Shown: positions 33,874 to 42,677, numbered from the stretch's first letter. The stretch is DNA of 64,000 bases from Pseudomonadota bacterium (GCA_018242505.1 JAFEBU010000065.1:62001-126000), one strand, 5' to 3'. Made by a program: numbers and translations. Notes: generated from the sequence alone by a model not told the origin.

Positions 33874-34659
33874 ATGAGCATTCCTCTTCTCATCCTCGAC
33901 AGCGTCACCAAGCTCCCCGCCGAAGCCGATGGCGCGGTCGTGGTTGGCGGTTCGCATGCCGCGATCTATGCTGCCCATCTTTCCGCCAAGGGCGGCATTC
34001 GCGCCGCCCTTCATCACGATGCTGGCATCGGTCTCGATGAGGCGGGTATCGGCGGGCTTGCCTATGCCGAGACGCTGGGCATGGCGATGGTGGCGCTCGC
34101 CACCGCAACCTGCCGCATCGGCGACGGCAAGGATCAGTTCGAACGCGGCATCGTGAGCCGCGCCAATCGCCAGGCTGCCACCTGCGGTGTAACCGTCGGC
34201 ATGAATTGCAAGGAAGCCGCGGAACGCCTGAAGCATGCACCGTGGCCGCACCGCCCACCGCCGCCCAAGGCCGAGAGTCGGCACCTTGTCGACGGAATCG
34301 TCTGCGTCGATTCGGCGACCCTGCTGCTGCCGGAGGATCACGGCAAGATCGTCGCCACTGGCAGCCATGGGGCACGAAACTCCGGCATGACGACCGCTCC
34401 GACTCGGCCGCGCCTGATCTTTTTCAACGATGCCGGTCCGGGCATCGATCGTGGCGGCGTGCTGGGCCTCGATATCCTCGAGCGCGAAGGTGTCGCCGGT
34501 GCAGCGGTCGCCGCAGCGTCGGCCCGCATCGGCGACGGACGTTCGACTCTGCAGGACGGAACGATCTCTGCCGTCAACGACACCGCCTTTCGGCTCGGCG
34601 CCCGGATCGGCGGCTCCGCCCTTGCCTTGGCGCGGGCGCTGGCTGAAAAGGCTGCCTGA
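33874..34659 (+). CDS. Unrecognised protein made of two tandem repeats of about 110 residues
   Basis: A 261-residue soluble protein I cannot assign. Residues 9-120 and 146-257 are homologous: each begins DSVT/DSAT, then GSH, then DAGIGLDEAGIGGL or DAGPGIDRGGVLGL, then RIGDG, then an SxxN segment (SRAN, SAVN) and a Gly-rich end. A Pro-rich linker (residues 123-132) joins them. Conserved Asp, His and Gly clusters in both halves suggest a duplicated catalytic or ligand site. It precedes a biotin-type carrier protein by 24 bases and a MaoC gene, so a role in CoA-linked carboxylation is possible but unproven. ATG at 33874 preferred to a TTG two codons earlier. Confidence 0.75.
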   Translation: MSIPLLILDSVTKLPAEADGAVVVGGSHAAIYAAHLSAKGGIRAALHHDAGIGLDEAGIGGLAYAETLGMAMVALATATCRIGDGKDQFERGIVSRANRQAATCGVTVGMNCKEAAERLKHAPWPHRPPPPKAESRHLVDGIVCVDSATLLLPEDHGKIVATGSHGARNSGMTTAPTRPRLIFFNDAGPGIDRGGVLGLDILEREGVAGAAVAAASARIGDGRSTLQDGTISAVNDTAFRLGARIGGSALALARALAEKAA

Positions 34660-34683
34660 ACCAACTGCGGGAGAGGATCGCGA

Positions 34684-34905
34684 ATGGCCGCCTTCAATGT
34701 GAAATCGGAAATCGCCGGCAATGTCTGGAAGATCCAGCTCAAGCCGGGCGACAAGGTCGAGACGGACGGCGAGATCATGATCCTTGAATCGATGAAGATG
34801 GAGATTCCGGTCTTGTCTCCCAAAGCCGGCACCATCAAGGAAATCAAGGTCAACGAAGGCGAGGCCATCGGCGAAGGCCAGCTCGTCGCCATCCTCGATA
34901 CCTGA
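34684..34905 (+). CDS. Single-domain biotin/lipoyl carrier protein
   Basis: A 73-residue biotinyl-type domain. The hammerhead fold is complete: GNVWKIQLKPGDKVETDGE, the ESMKME turn with Lys38 as modification site, and IKEIKVNEGEAIGEGQLVAI. The ESMKM form is typical of biotin carriers such as free BCCP-like proteins. No partner carboxylase lies beside it; the unrecognised two-repeat protein is directly upstream and a MaoC gene follows. Confidence 0.88.
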   Translation: MAAFNVKSEIAGNVWKIQLKPGDKVETDGEIMILESMKMEIPVLSPKAGTIKEIKVNEGEAIGEGQLVAILDT

Positions 34906-35076
34906 CGCCGCCTTTCGGCTTGCGTTGTCATGCCGCCGACTGGCAACGAAGCCCGGCCCAACGTCTCAGACTCGACACAATCGGCGACACAATGACGAAG
35001 ACCGGCGACGCCCCGCCGATACCTTGTCCGACTGCGCCCGCACGTTTGCCGACGCCGCCAACTGGGAGCTGGCTCC

Positions 35077-35547
35077 GTGACCGACCGCTACTTCGAGGAC
35101 TTCAGGAAAGGCGAACGCTTCGTGAGTGGCGGCATGACCGTCACCGAGGCCGCCATCGTCGACTTCGCGCGCCAATGGGATCCGCAGCCCTTCCACATCG
35201 ACGCGGAATTCGCGAAGAAATGGGCATTCGAAGGGCTGATCGCCTCCGGCCTCCATACGATGTGCGTGACGCTCCGCCTGTGGCTCGAACTTGGCGTGTT
35301 CCGTGCCTGCAGCCTGGGCTCGCCTGGCCTCGGCGAGACCCAGTTCCCGCGGCCAGTCCGGCCGGGGGACACGCTGCGCGTGGTCACGGACATCGTCGAC
35401 CTGCGCGCATCGACATCGAAGCCTGATCGTGGCGTTGTCCGTATCCGCCAGGTCACCATCAACCAGCGGGGCGAACATGTAATGGAGCAGGAAACGACGG
35501 TCCTCCTGAAGCGTCGCCCCCTCACGGTCGCGAGCGCGCGCTGCTAG
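35077..35547 (+). CDS. MaoC-family dehydratase
   Basis: A 156-residue hot-dog hydratase acting on enoyl- or hydroxyacyl-CoA. The motif FARQWDPQPFHIDAEFA carries the catalytic Asp and His of MaoC domains, and GLIASGLHTMCVTLRL follows. Start is GTG at 35077. The TAG stop contains the TA target dinucleotide of the IS630-type insertion, and the final G is supplied by the element. Probably an operon with the biotin carrier, 171 bases upstream. Confidence 0.88.
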   Translation: MTDRYFEDFRKGERFVSGGMTVTEAAIVDFARQWDPQPFHIDAEFAKKWAFEGLIASGLHTMCVTLRLWLELGVFRACSLGSPGLGETQFPRPVRPGDTLRVVTDIVDLRASTSKPDRGVVRIRQVTINQRGEHVMEQETTVLLKRRPLTVASARC

Positions 35548-35558
35548 AGCGGGATGAC
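35547..35558 (+). repeat. IS630-type left inverted repeat
   Basis: GAGCGGGATGAC, directly after the duplicated TA; 11 of 12 bases match the right end in inverse orientation. Confidence 0.8.
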
Positions 35559-35559
35559 T

Positions 35560-36477
35560 TTAGGTTGGAGCGTATCCTGCTTTGAGGAAGTAGTTGGCGC
35601 ACTCGTGGCTGGTGACAGTGGGGAGTAGCTGAACAAGGGCGTCATAGAGGGCATCCTGGGTGCGCCGAGCAGCCTTGCGCAAGCCGTGTTTGAGCTTGGA
35701 GAAGAGCGTCTCGATCGGGTTCAGATCGGGCGAGTACCGCCCTCAGCGCGCGCCGGACGGCGCTGCTCTTATGTGAGCCGAGATTGTCCATGATGACGAT
35801 GTCGCCGGGATGCAGGGTCGGAATGAGCACCCGATCGATGTAGAGGCGGAAGCTGTCGCCATTGATCGGGCCCTCGATCAACCAAGGGGCCTCGACGCGA
35901 TCGAGGCGCAGGGCGGCGAGGAAGGTCATGGTCGTCCAGTGGCCATGCGGCACCTTGGCCGGCAGGCGCTGACCGAGTGGCCCCCAGCCGCGCAGAGGGG
36001 CCATGTTGGTCTTGGTCCAGGTCTCGTCGATGAAGACAAGGCGGGCCGGATCGATGCGGCCCTGGTAGGCCGTCCACTGTTGGCGCCGCCGCGCTACGTC
36101 GGGCCGATCCCGCTCGAGGGCGACCAGCGTCTTTTTTTGTAACTCAGCTTCTCGTCGTGGACGAACCGCCAGACCACGCGATAGTCGACGTTCAATCCCC
36201 GCGCGGCCAGCTCGGCGACCAGGCCGCGCAGGGTGAACGGCCTCTCCCGGCACCGCCCAAGCAGCCAGTCCCGATACTTCCCCACCAGCTTCTTCGGCCG
36301 ATGGCCTCCCATCCGGCCAGGTGCAAAACTACCGGTCCGGCGGTGCCGATCTATCCACTTGATCGCCGTGCTGATCGCCACATCGAAGCGGGCCGCAGCC
36401 TGATTGCACGACAGGCCGTCGCGCGCGACTGCATCGACTACTCGCTGCCGAAGATCCATCGAATAGGGTGCTGCCAT
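35560..36477 (-). pseudogene. IS630-family transposase, broken
   Basis: Three frames together rebuild an IS630 DDE transposase. Part 1 (36477-36094) has the N-terminal helix-turn-helix, MDLRQRVVDAVARDGLSCNQAA and SYKK. Part 2 continues after an A7 run in the -1 frame with the first catalytic Asp in FIDETWTKTNMAPLRGW and the second in IMDNLGSHK. Part 3, another frame, has RYSPDLNPIETLFSKLK with the Glu and ends with TAA at 35560. Between parts 2 and 3 roughly ten residues normally found before YSPDLNP are missing, so a small frameshifting deletion near 35740-35750 probably inactivated it. The A7 step may be normal programmed frameshifting. Confidence 0.82.
36132..36138 (-). other. A7 slippery site for -1 frameshifting
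   Basis: Seven A residues on the transposase strand, in codons for SYKK. The upstream frame continues to a stop at 36094, while the homologous second part is in the -1 frame, as in many IS630-family elements that fuse two ORFs by ribosomal slippage. Confidence 0.6.
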
Positions 36478-36556
36478 CCAAGCTGGCCTCCTGCCCAGCC
36501 AGCTGGTTGAATCAGATCACTCCCTCTCTGGGAATCCCCTTTCGATTCAGTCTCAC

Positions 36557-36568
36557 GTCATCTCGCTC
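36557..36568 (-). repeat. IS630-type right inverted repeat
   Basis: Read on the minus strand as GAGCGAGATGAC, directly inside the second duplicated TA. Confidence 0.8.
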
Positions 36569-37200
36569 TAGCGCCAGGCAAAGACAGGCTGCTCGTAGTG
36601 ATCGACACGCGTGGCGCGGCCGGCAAGCGCCACCTCCTTGAACTGGTAGAGGATGGCCGCCGTCGGCGCATTCACGGTGGCGACAGGCAATGGCAGACGG
36701 ATGATCGGCCGGTCGGATTCCTCGATTGCGACGATCTCGGGTGAGTCGGGGCGGAACAACTCGCCGCAGCGAATACGGTAGGCGGCGGCAACCTCGCCCG
36801 GATTGGGCGTGAGATCGATGGAACCGCGCAGCCAGATGACGACGGGCGCGATGAGATAGCCCGAGCGGGTGGGATAGTCGTCGAGTGTTCCCAACACATC
36901 GTCCTCGGCTGCACGCACCCCCAGCTCCTCGTGCAATTCGCGCAGTGCTGTCTGCTCGATCGTCTCGCCCGGATCGACACGACCGCCAGGCAACGCCCAC
37001 TGCCCGCCGTGGGCGCGCAGCTTTGGGGTGCGCCTGGTCAAGAGGAACGCCGCCTCGCCCGGCGTTTCCGATGCAACGACGGTCACGGCAACTGCAGCAT
37101 GACGCAGACTGCCGGGGTCGAGGCGGCGGCGAACCTCGAAGCGTCGAAGCCGATCGACTATGGAGGTGCGCAGCGCATCGTCGAAGACGACTCCTGTCAC
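36568..37200 (-). CDS. Nudix hydrolase, CoA-pyrophosphatase-like
   Basis: A 210-residue protein with a complete Nudix box: GGRVDPGET followed by RELHEELGV (residues 72-95). The preceding AFLLTRRTPKLRAHGGQWALP matches NudL/CoA-diphosphatase proteins. It likely hydrolyses CoA or another nucleoside diphosphate derivative. Start is GTG, overlapping the PmtA-like stop as GTGA. The TAG stop is completed by the TA duplicated by the IS insertion, so the protein end is preserved. Confidence 0.88.
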   Translation of the reverse strand: MTGVVFDDALRTSIVDRLRRFEVRRRLDPGSLRHAAVAVTVVASETPGEAAFLLTRRTPKLRAHGGQWALPGGRVDPGETIEQTALRELHEELGVRAAEDDVLGTLDDYPTRSGYLIAPVVIWLRGSIDLTPNPGEVAAAYRIRCGELFRPDSPEIVAIEESDRPIIRLPLPVATVNAPTAAILYQFKEVALAGRATRVDHYEQPVFAWR

Positions 37201-37799
37201 GCCCCTGAGGCCCTGGTGAAGGTCCAGACCACAGCGGGCGGCACGTTGCGCCAGATGCGCCGGCTGTTCACCGCAACAAGATTGAGGGCCTGCCGCAGGT
37301 TCCTGGGAATGGGCGGGGTTGGGCCATAGGTGAACTGGACCATGGCAGCTCCGTCCGGCAGCGCCTCGAAGGTACCGCGCACAATCCCGTTTACCACCTC
37401 CGCAGGCAGCGACAGGAGCGGCAGGCCGGATACGACGGCGGCAACGTTCTCGATCCCGTTGGCGGCAAGAAGATGTGGCAGACGGGCGGCATCGCCTTCG
37501 ATGATCCTGAGGCCGGAGAAATGTCGGCGCAGGAACGCCACCAGTTCCGGATCGCGTTCCACGAGCGCAAGACGCTCGGCCGAGATACCGGCGGCCAGCA
37601 AAGCCTTGGTGACCTCGCCCGTGCCGGCGCCGAGCTCGATGACATATCCGGTATGGCTATTCATGGCCGCCAGCGTGGCGCGCGCAATCGCCTCCCCCAG
37701 AAAAGGGCCACTGGGGAGGATTGCCCCCATGGCCAACGGCCGGCGTAGCCAGCGCTTCAGAAAAAGGGCCTTGCCGGCGTCATGTGCTGCAGTGGGCAT
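37197..37799 (-). CDS. Phospholipid N-methyltransferase (PmtA)-like protein
   Basis: A 200-residue class I SAM methyltransferase. LFLKRWLRRPLAMGAILPSG at the N-terminus is the amphipathic membrane-binding segment of Rhizobiales/Agrobacterium PmtA proteins. The SAM loop is VIELGAGTGEVTKALL, then LVERDPELVAFL and GDAARLPHLL. It would methylate phosphatidylethanolamine towards phosphatidylcholine. Start at MPTAAHD; the long open frame upstream is rejected. In line with the GH17-GT2 gene 56 bases upstream and the Nudix gene with a 4-nt overlap. Confidence 0.85.
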   Translation of the reverse strand: MPTAAHDAGKALFLKRWLRRPLAMGAILPSGPFLGEAIARATLAAMNSHTGYVIELGAGTGEVTKALLAAGISAERLALVERDPELVAFLRRHFSGLRIIEGDAARLPHLLAANGIENVAAVVSGLPLLSLPAEVVNGIVRGTFEALPDGAAMVQFTYGPTPPIPRNLRQALNLVAVNSRRIWRNVPPAVVWTFTRASGA

Positions 37800-37855
37800 G
37801 CCGAGAACGCTAGCAGAGGATGGTTGTGTGTCGAGAGTGAAAAGCGCTGGCTCTT

Positions 37856-40657
37856 TTACTGTGCGGGTTGCATTGCCGGACCGGCCGAAGCCGGTGCTGT
37901 CGCAGAAACGGGTTCGAACATAACGGACGCATGCCGCATCTGTTCCAGCGCATTCACCAATGACACAACGACTGCAGCCGCAAAGGGCAGCGACTGGACC
38001 ACCATGAAGCCCGCCCACAGCCGTGCCTCGGGATCGATGACACCGCTGGTGTTCCAGAGAATCAAAGCCGCCCCCCAGAGCAGGATCATCAAGATCGCCT
38101 CGCCTCGCGCCATGCCGAGCGCCATGCCGAGCGTTGCCCGCTCGTCCATCTTGGGCGTGCGCATGAACGGCAACCGGCTGGTGGCAAGCCCATAAAGCAC
38201 CGCCCGACCCACCGTGTAGGTGAGCGCGAGGCCGGCCAGCGACGCGCCGAGGCTCTGACGGAAGCTGCAGTTCACCCGGTCGGCGTAAAGGCCGAAAGAG
38301 TAGACCAGCTTGAAAACGAAGATGCCAATCGTGGGCAGGATGAACTCGGATGGCGGCAGGCCGACCGGCTTCAGCCCGAAGATCGGCGGGACCAGAACCG
38401 CAAGCACCCAGGCCAGCCCGGCCCAAGTGAAGATCAGGTTGAGAGCATCGGCGAACCACGGCAGCCAGCCGGCGACGAAATGATATTTCTGCCAGAAGGT
38501 GAGCTTCGTGCCCCTGCCCATCATCTTGCCGGCATGGGCCTTCATGATCTGCATGGCGCCATAGGCCCAGCGGAAGCGCTGCTTCTTGTAGCCGGCGAAG
38601 TGGTCGGGCGTCAGGCCATGGCCGAAGCGCTCGCGGCTGTACATGGCTCCGTAGCCCTTCTCCATCAGGCGAAGGCCGAGTTCAGTGTCTTCGGTGATGC
38701 ACCAGGTCGCCCAGCCGCCCATCTCCTCCATGCAATCCTTGCGCACGAGGGTCATGGTGCCATGCTGAATGATGGCGTCGTATTCGTTGCGCAGGCACAT
38801 GCCGATATCGAAGAAGCCGGCATATTCCCAGTTCAACATTTCCTTGAAGCGGTCGTCGCGCCAGTCGCGGTGATCCTGCGGCGCCTGCACATAGCTCACC
38901 TTGGCATCGTCGAAGTACGGCACCACCGCCTTCAGCCAGTCGGAGCGGACCATATAGTCGCTGTCGATCACGCCGATCACTTTGGCGTCGGGCGCGGTTT
39001 GACTCAGCACATAGTTCAGCGCACCGGCCTTGAAACCCTTCATCACGTCGAAATGGAAGAAGCGGAAGCGCTCGCCGAGCTGGGCACAATAGTCCTGCAC
39101 CGGACGCCACACCGCCGGATCCTTGGTATTGTTGTCGATGACGATGACTTCGAAGTCCGGATAGTCGAGCGCCACGAGCGAATCGAGGGTCTGGATGACC
39201 ATGGCCGGCGGCTCGTTGCAGATCGCGAGGTGCAGCGAGACCTTGGGCCAGATCCGGTCGGCCGGCTGACGGGCGATCATCTCGGTCGCGGGCAGCGCCT
39301 CGCGTACCCAGTGCCGGCGCCAGATCGTCTCGACGAGCTCCAGCGCCTGAACCAGCGCCATGGCAAGGCTCACGACCAGGAAGAAGGCGAGGATGGCCCA
39401 GCCGATCACCTCGCCGGTCACCATATAGGTACCGGCCGCCACGGCGGCGCCGTAGGCGACCGCACTGGTCGACAAGGCGACCAGACCGCAGAAGGCAAGC
39501 TGGCCGACCATGCGGAGATCGCGCCACTTCCACAGGAACAACACCATCAGCGGCAGAGCTGCCGCCAGCGACCAGGCGGCATAGACCCACCATTGCGGGA
39601 AGGTCTCGATCGGTCCGGTCCAGGAGAATTTCGGCTGCCGGTCGGCGTTCCACATCCCCCAGTAGCCGCCCGCCTTGCCTTCGAGATCGTACGACTTCCA
39701 CGGCTGGTCGATTGCTTCGACAACGAAATAGTCGATGTTCTGCGACTTGAGCCAGGCCACCATGTCGCGGACGTTCTTGGCCTGCTCGGCTGGCGTCGCG
39801 CGCTTGATCAGGCCGGTGGCGGGGCTGCGCCGTTCGGAGCCGTTCGATGGCCATCCCACCTCGGTCACGATGATGTTCTTGTTCGGGTAGGCCTGACGCA
39901 GCTTGTCGATCTTGTTCTTCAGGTATTCGAGCGGTGTCTCGCTCGACTGCTCGTCCCAGTAGGGCAGGATGTGCACGGCGAGGAAATCCACCTCGCGCGC
40001 CAGTTCCGGATAGCGCAACCAGATATGCCAGGGTTCTGCGGTGCTGACCGGCACCTTGACGTTGCGCTTGACGTTCCGGATCTCGCGGATCAGCTGGGCA
40101 GGACTGACGGCGGTGTTGTCGCGGTCGTCCTTCTGGCCGTCCCACCGCAGGATGTTCTCGTTGCCCACCATCACGCGGTCGATGATGTTGGGATTCTGAT
40201 TCGCCATGCGGATCAGGGCGCGCGTCTCCTCGGCATTAACGTCCGCCGCGTCGCGCCCGAATTGCTGCTTTGCCTCCACCGTGCTGTAGATCCACGCCCC
40301 CGGCACGAGCTTGAGCCCGTAGCGCGCGGCGATCTCGGGCATATCCTCGCCGCCGTCGGAGGTACGATAGGTCCTGACGTAGTCGACGTGTCCGGCCATC
40401 GCGGCGAAGTCGCGCTCGATCTGCTCCTTGCGCGGCTTCACCGGCGGTGGCGGCTCCTCCGTGAAGGCTGTGCGCAGGAAGCTGAGAACACCGTTCGATT
40501 TGGCGGAAAGAGGATCCTGATCCTTCGCCCAAGGCGCGTAGGTTACGCCATGTAGGGGACCTTCAACGGCAGCGGCATGGACGCGTCCATCAAGAAGACG
40601 CCACCCCGCGATCGTGGCCGCAGCAGCAACAAGTAAAACCAGCCCGAGACGGAACAT
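37856..40657 (-). CDS. GH17-GT2 fusion, membrane beta-glucan synthase (NdvB-like)
   Basis: A 933-residue inner-membrane enzyme. An N-terminal anchor (LGLVLLVAAAATIAG) is followed by a periplasmic GH17 domain (about 35-350): VMVGNENILRWDG with the acid/base Glu and IIVTEVGWPSNG with the nucleophile. After several membrane spans comes a cytoplasmic GT2 domain (about 500-740): LHLAICNEPP, VIDSDYM (D-x-D type), ITEDTELGLR and QRFRWAYG, then further spans. The layout matches NdvB-type enzymes making periplasmic beta-1,3/1,6 glucans. Start at 40657 places the anchor at the N-terminus; an ATG at 40723 is the alternative. Confidence 0.88.
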   Translation of the reverse strand: MFRLGLVLLVAAAATIAGWRLLDGRVHAAAVEGPLHGVTYAPWAKDQDPLSAKSNGVLSFLRTAFTEEPPPPVKPRKEQIERDFAAMAGHVDYVRTYRTSDGGEDMPEIAARYGLKLVPGAWIYSTVEAKQQFGRDAADVNAEETRALIRMANQNPNIIDRVMVGNENILRWDGQKDDRDNTAVSPAQLIREIRNVKRNVKVPVSTAEPWHIWLRYPELAREVDFLAVHILPYWDEQSSETPLEYLKNKIDKLRQAYPNKNIIVTEVGWPSNGSERRSPATGLIKRATPAEQAKNVRDMVAWLKSQNIDYFVVEAIDQPWKSYDLEGKAGGYWGMWNADRQPKFSWTGPIETFPQWWVYAAWSLAAALPLMVLFLWKWRDLRMVGQLAFCGLVALSTSAVAYGAAVAAGTYMVTGEVIGWAILAFFLVVSLAMALVQALELVETIWRRHWVREALPATEMIARQPADRIWPKVSLHLAICNEPPAMVIQTLDSLVALDYPDFEVIVIDNNTKDPAVWRPVQDYCAQLGERFRFFHFDVMKGFKAGALNYVLSQTAPDAKVIGVIDSDYMVRSDWLKAVVPYFDDAKVSYVQAPQDHRDWRDDRFKEMLNWEYAGFFDIGMCLRNEYDAIIQHGTMTLVRKDCMEEMGGWATWCITEDTELGLRLMEKGYGAMYSRERFGHGLTPDHFAGYKKQRFRWAYGAMQIMKAHAGKMMGRGTKLTFWQKYHFVAGWLPWFADALNLIFTWAGLAWVLAVLVPPIFGLKPVGLPPSEFILPTIGIFVFKLVYSFGLYADRVNCSFRQSLGASLAGLALTYTVGRAVLYGLATSRLPFMRTPKMDERATLGMALGMARGEAILMILLWGAALILWNTSGVIDPEARLWAGFMVVQSLPFAAAVVVSLVNALEQMRHASVMFEPVSATAPASAGPAMQPAQ

Positions 40658-40958
40658 GAAACGGCGATCGCTCCGGCAATCCGACGACGGCAGCACGCCC
40701 GCGCCTCGAGATCGCGGTCGCATGTCGCCTGCGGACGATGGACGTCGGCGCAAGGACCGTGCCGGATCGACTCCAAGCAACGAGCCGATGACCACGCGGT
40801 GCGGCGGACCTCTTCGAGGCTTCCTTGCGCCAGATTTCCTCGTCTGCGACCCTTCGCAGGCGATGAGGCGACCGAGGCAAATCTATAGCCGCACGCCCAT
40901 GAACGGTAAAGAGTCCGGAACCAATGATGGCCAAAATGCCAAATTCCTGCCCCCTGAC
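40658..40958. other. Divergent intergenic region, glucan synthase / hydrolase
   Basis: About 300 bases between the proposed starts of the GH17-GT2 gene and the hydrolase. It is open in several frames, but none shows family-like sequence. I see no strong palindrome, promoter box or terminator. Part of it may belong to longer N-termini: ATG at 40723 for the synthase and ATG at 40899 for the hydrolase. Confidence 0.5.
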
Positions 40959-41933
40959 ATGACCGAAAGCGACCCCTCTGCGGCGCCCGCGGCCGTTCCT
41001 GCCGACCTTGCTCTGACTTATCGACCGGCCGACCGCTATACCTTCCTGTCAGCGGGGCCGACCCGACTGCGTCATGCCTGGTGGAAGCCGCTCGGCCGAC
41101 CGCGCGGTACCGTGGTGATATTGCCCGGCCGTGTCGAATTCATCGAGAAGTACGCCACCGAAGTGGTGGGCGATCTTCTCGACCGCGGCTTTGCCGTGGC
41201 CGCCTTCGATTGGCGGGGACAGGGACTTTCCGACCGGCCACTTGCCGACCATGACAAGGGGCACATCGATCACTTCGAGACCTACCTCGCCGATCTGCGT
41301 TTGTTCCTCGACACCGTCGTTGCGCCCCACGCGCCGAGACCGATCCTGGCCCTTTGCCATTCGATGGGCGGCCATCTCTTCCTGCGCTCCCTCGCCTTGC
41401 ACGGAAGTGCACCGTTCACTGCCGGCGTGGTCACGGCTCCAATGACGGCGCTGACCCAGCAGACCATGCTGCGGAGCGTCCTGCACCTCACCCCGCCGCT
41501 GCGGGTGATCGACGAGTGCTACCTCTATGGAACCGGCCCATTCGATCCGGCTCGCTATCCATTCAAGGGCAATGTGCTGACCCATGACGAACGGCGCTTT
41601 CGTTTCACGGCGCAATGGTTCGCTTCGGATCCGCGCCTGGCCCTCGGAGGGCCGACGCTGGGCTGGTGCCGCCAGGCCCTGCGATCGATGACGGTCGGGT
41701 CGGCCCCCGGCGTTCTGGAGCGTATCGACCTGCCGCTGCTGCTGGTAAGTGCGGCCGATGACACGCTCGTCAATCCGGCGAGCCACGGACCGGTGGCTGC
41801 CCGGCTTCGTCATGGCAAGCTCGTGACCATTACCGGTGCCCGGCACGAGGTGCTGATGGAGACGGACGATGTGCGTGCCCGGTTCTGGGAGGCTTTCGAC
41901 CGACTGACGAAAGAAGTCTGCAGCCCCTCATGA
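40959..41933 (+). CDS. Alpha/beta hydrolase, lysophospholipase (PldB)-like
   Basis: A 324-residue serine hydrolase. PGRVEFIEKYATEVVGDLLDRG and FDWRGQGLSDRP are typical of PldB/monoglyceride-lipase proteins. The nucleophile lies in CHSMGGH (Ser of HSMGG), the acid in SAADDTLVNP and the His in ARHEVLME, so the triad is intact. No signal peptide. Start uncertain: ATG at 40959 chosen, ATG at 40899 possible. It may deacylate lysophospholipids or monoacylglycerols. Confidence 0.85.
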   Translation: MTESDPSAAPAAVPADLALTYRPADRYTFLSAGPTRLRHAWWKPLGRPRGTVVILPGRVEFIEKYATEVVGDLLDRGFAVAAFDWRGQGLSDRPLADHDKGHIDHFETYLADLRLFLDTVVAPHAPRPILALCHSMGGHLFLRSLALHGSAPFTAGVVTAPMTALTQQTMLRSVLHLTPPLRVIDECYLYGTGPFDPARYPFKGNVLTHDERRFRFTAQWFASDPRLALGGPTLGWCRQALRSMTVGSAPGVLERIDLPLLLVSAADDTLVNPASHGPVAARLRHGKLVTITGARHEVLMETDDVRARFWEAFDRLTKEVCSPS

Positions 41934-42101
41934 CGGCGGTCCGGGTGCCGGTCGTCGCGGTATCACCCGACCACGATGGGCGCTTCGGCTCACCGGAAGA
42001 ATCGCCGCGCGCTGGCGCCTGAGGTGTTCCGCCGCATTTTTCCTGTCGGGCAGGCCAGCGATCGCCTGCACATGGCGGCCGCCTTGCTGTAGAACAGCAC
42101 C

Positions 42102-42656
42102 ATGCCCCTGCCCAGCCAGAAGCTCACGATCTGCGGCATTCCCGAGCTGCCGCAACATGCTTCGATCGGCGTCAGCCACGTCCTGTCGATCATCGACACC
42201 CGCGAGCCACGTCCGGAAGCGCTCGACGGCTATCTCAAGATCGATCACCTGTTGCTGCGCTTCGACGACGTCGTGGCCGAATATCCCGGCTTCGAAGCCT
42301 GCACACCGGACCACGTCCGGCAGGTGCTCGATTTCGGTCAGCGCGTGCATGCGGCACGCGATAGCCACGTGCTGATCCATTGCCATGCCGGCATCTCGCG
42401 CTCTACGGCAGCGGCGGCGATCCTGATGGCGCAGCATTCGCCGGGACAGGAAAAAATGGCATTCCTGCGCCTTCTCGAGCTGCGCAAGCATGGTTGGCCC
42501 AATACGCGCATGGTCGAATTCGCCGACCGGTTGCTGAAACGCGACGGCGCCCTGATGGAAGGGCTCGTCGCCTATCGACGAGCCCTTCTCAAGGCAAGGC
42601 CGCAGTTGAGCGAGATCATCCGCAATATTGGCCGCGGCCACGAACTGCCGACCTGA
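42102..42656 (+). CDS. Protein-tyrosine/dual-specificity phosphatase-like protein
   Basis: A 184-residue protein with the P-loop HCHAGISRSTAAAA (Cys94, Arg100) of Cys-dependent phosphatases. An upstream Asp in the FDDVV segment could be the general acid. Start has no clear ribosome site. It converges on the CmcJ-like gene. Substrate may be a phosphoprotein, phosphoinositide or nucleotide; nothing decides. Confidence 0.85.
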   Translation: MPLPSQKLTICGIPELPQHASIGVSHVLSIIDTREPRPEALDGYLKIDHLLLRFDDVVAEYPGFEACTPDHVRQVLDFGQRVHAARDSHVLIHCHAGISRSTAAAAILMAQHSPGQEKMAFLRLLELRKHGWPNTRMVEFADRLLKRDGALMEGLVAYRRALLKARPQLSEIIRNIGRGHELPT

Positions 42657-42677
42657 GCCGGCAGGCCGGGATCCGTG

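Larger units (their letters stand above)
35545..36570. mobile_element. IS630-type insertion sequence, degenerate
   Basis: Flanking TA dinucleotides at 35545-35546 and 36569-36570 are the target duplication. The ends match as inverted repeats: GAGCGGGATGAC at 35547-35558 and, on the other strand, GAGCGAGATGAC at 36568-36557 (11 of 12). The 1022-bp body holds one IS630-like transposase on the minus strand. The TA lies in the tetranucleotide CTAG that formed the stop codons of the converging MaoC and Nudix genes. Confidence 0.88.

Noticed and set aside
33874..34659. Reading the two-repeat protein as a fumarylacetoacetase or ring-opening enzyme
   Set aside because: The GSH and DAG-G-D motifs do not match any family I can recall well; naming it would be a guess.
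38480..40555. 691-codon open frame on the plus strand
   Set aside because: Opposite the GH17-GT2 gene, whose motifs are unmistakable; the antisense frame shows no domain.
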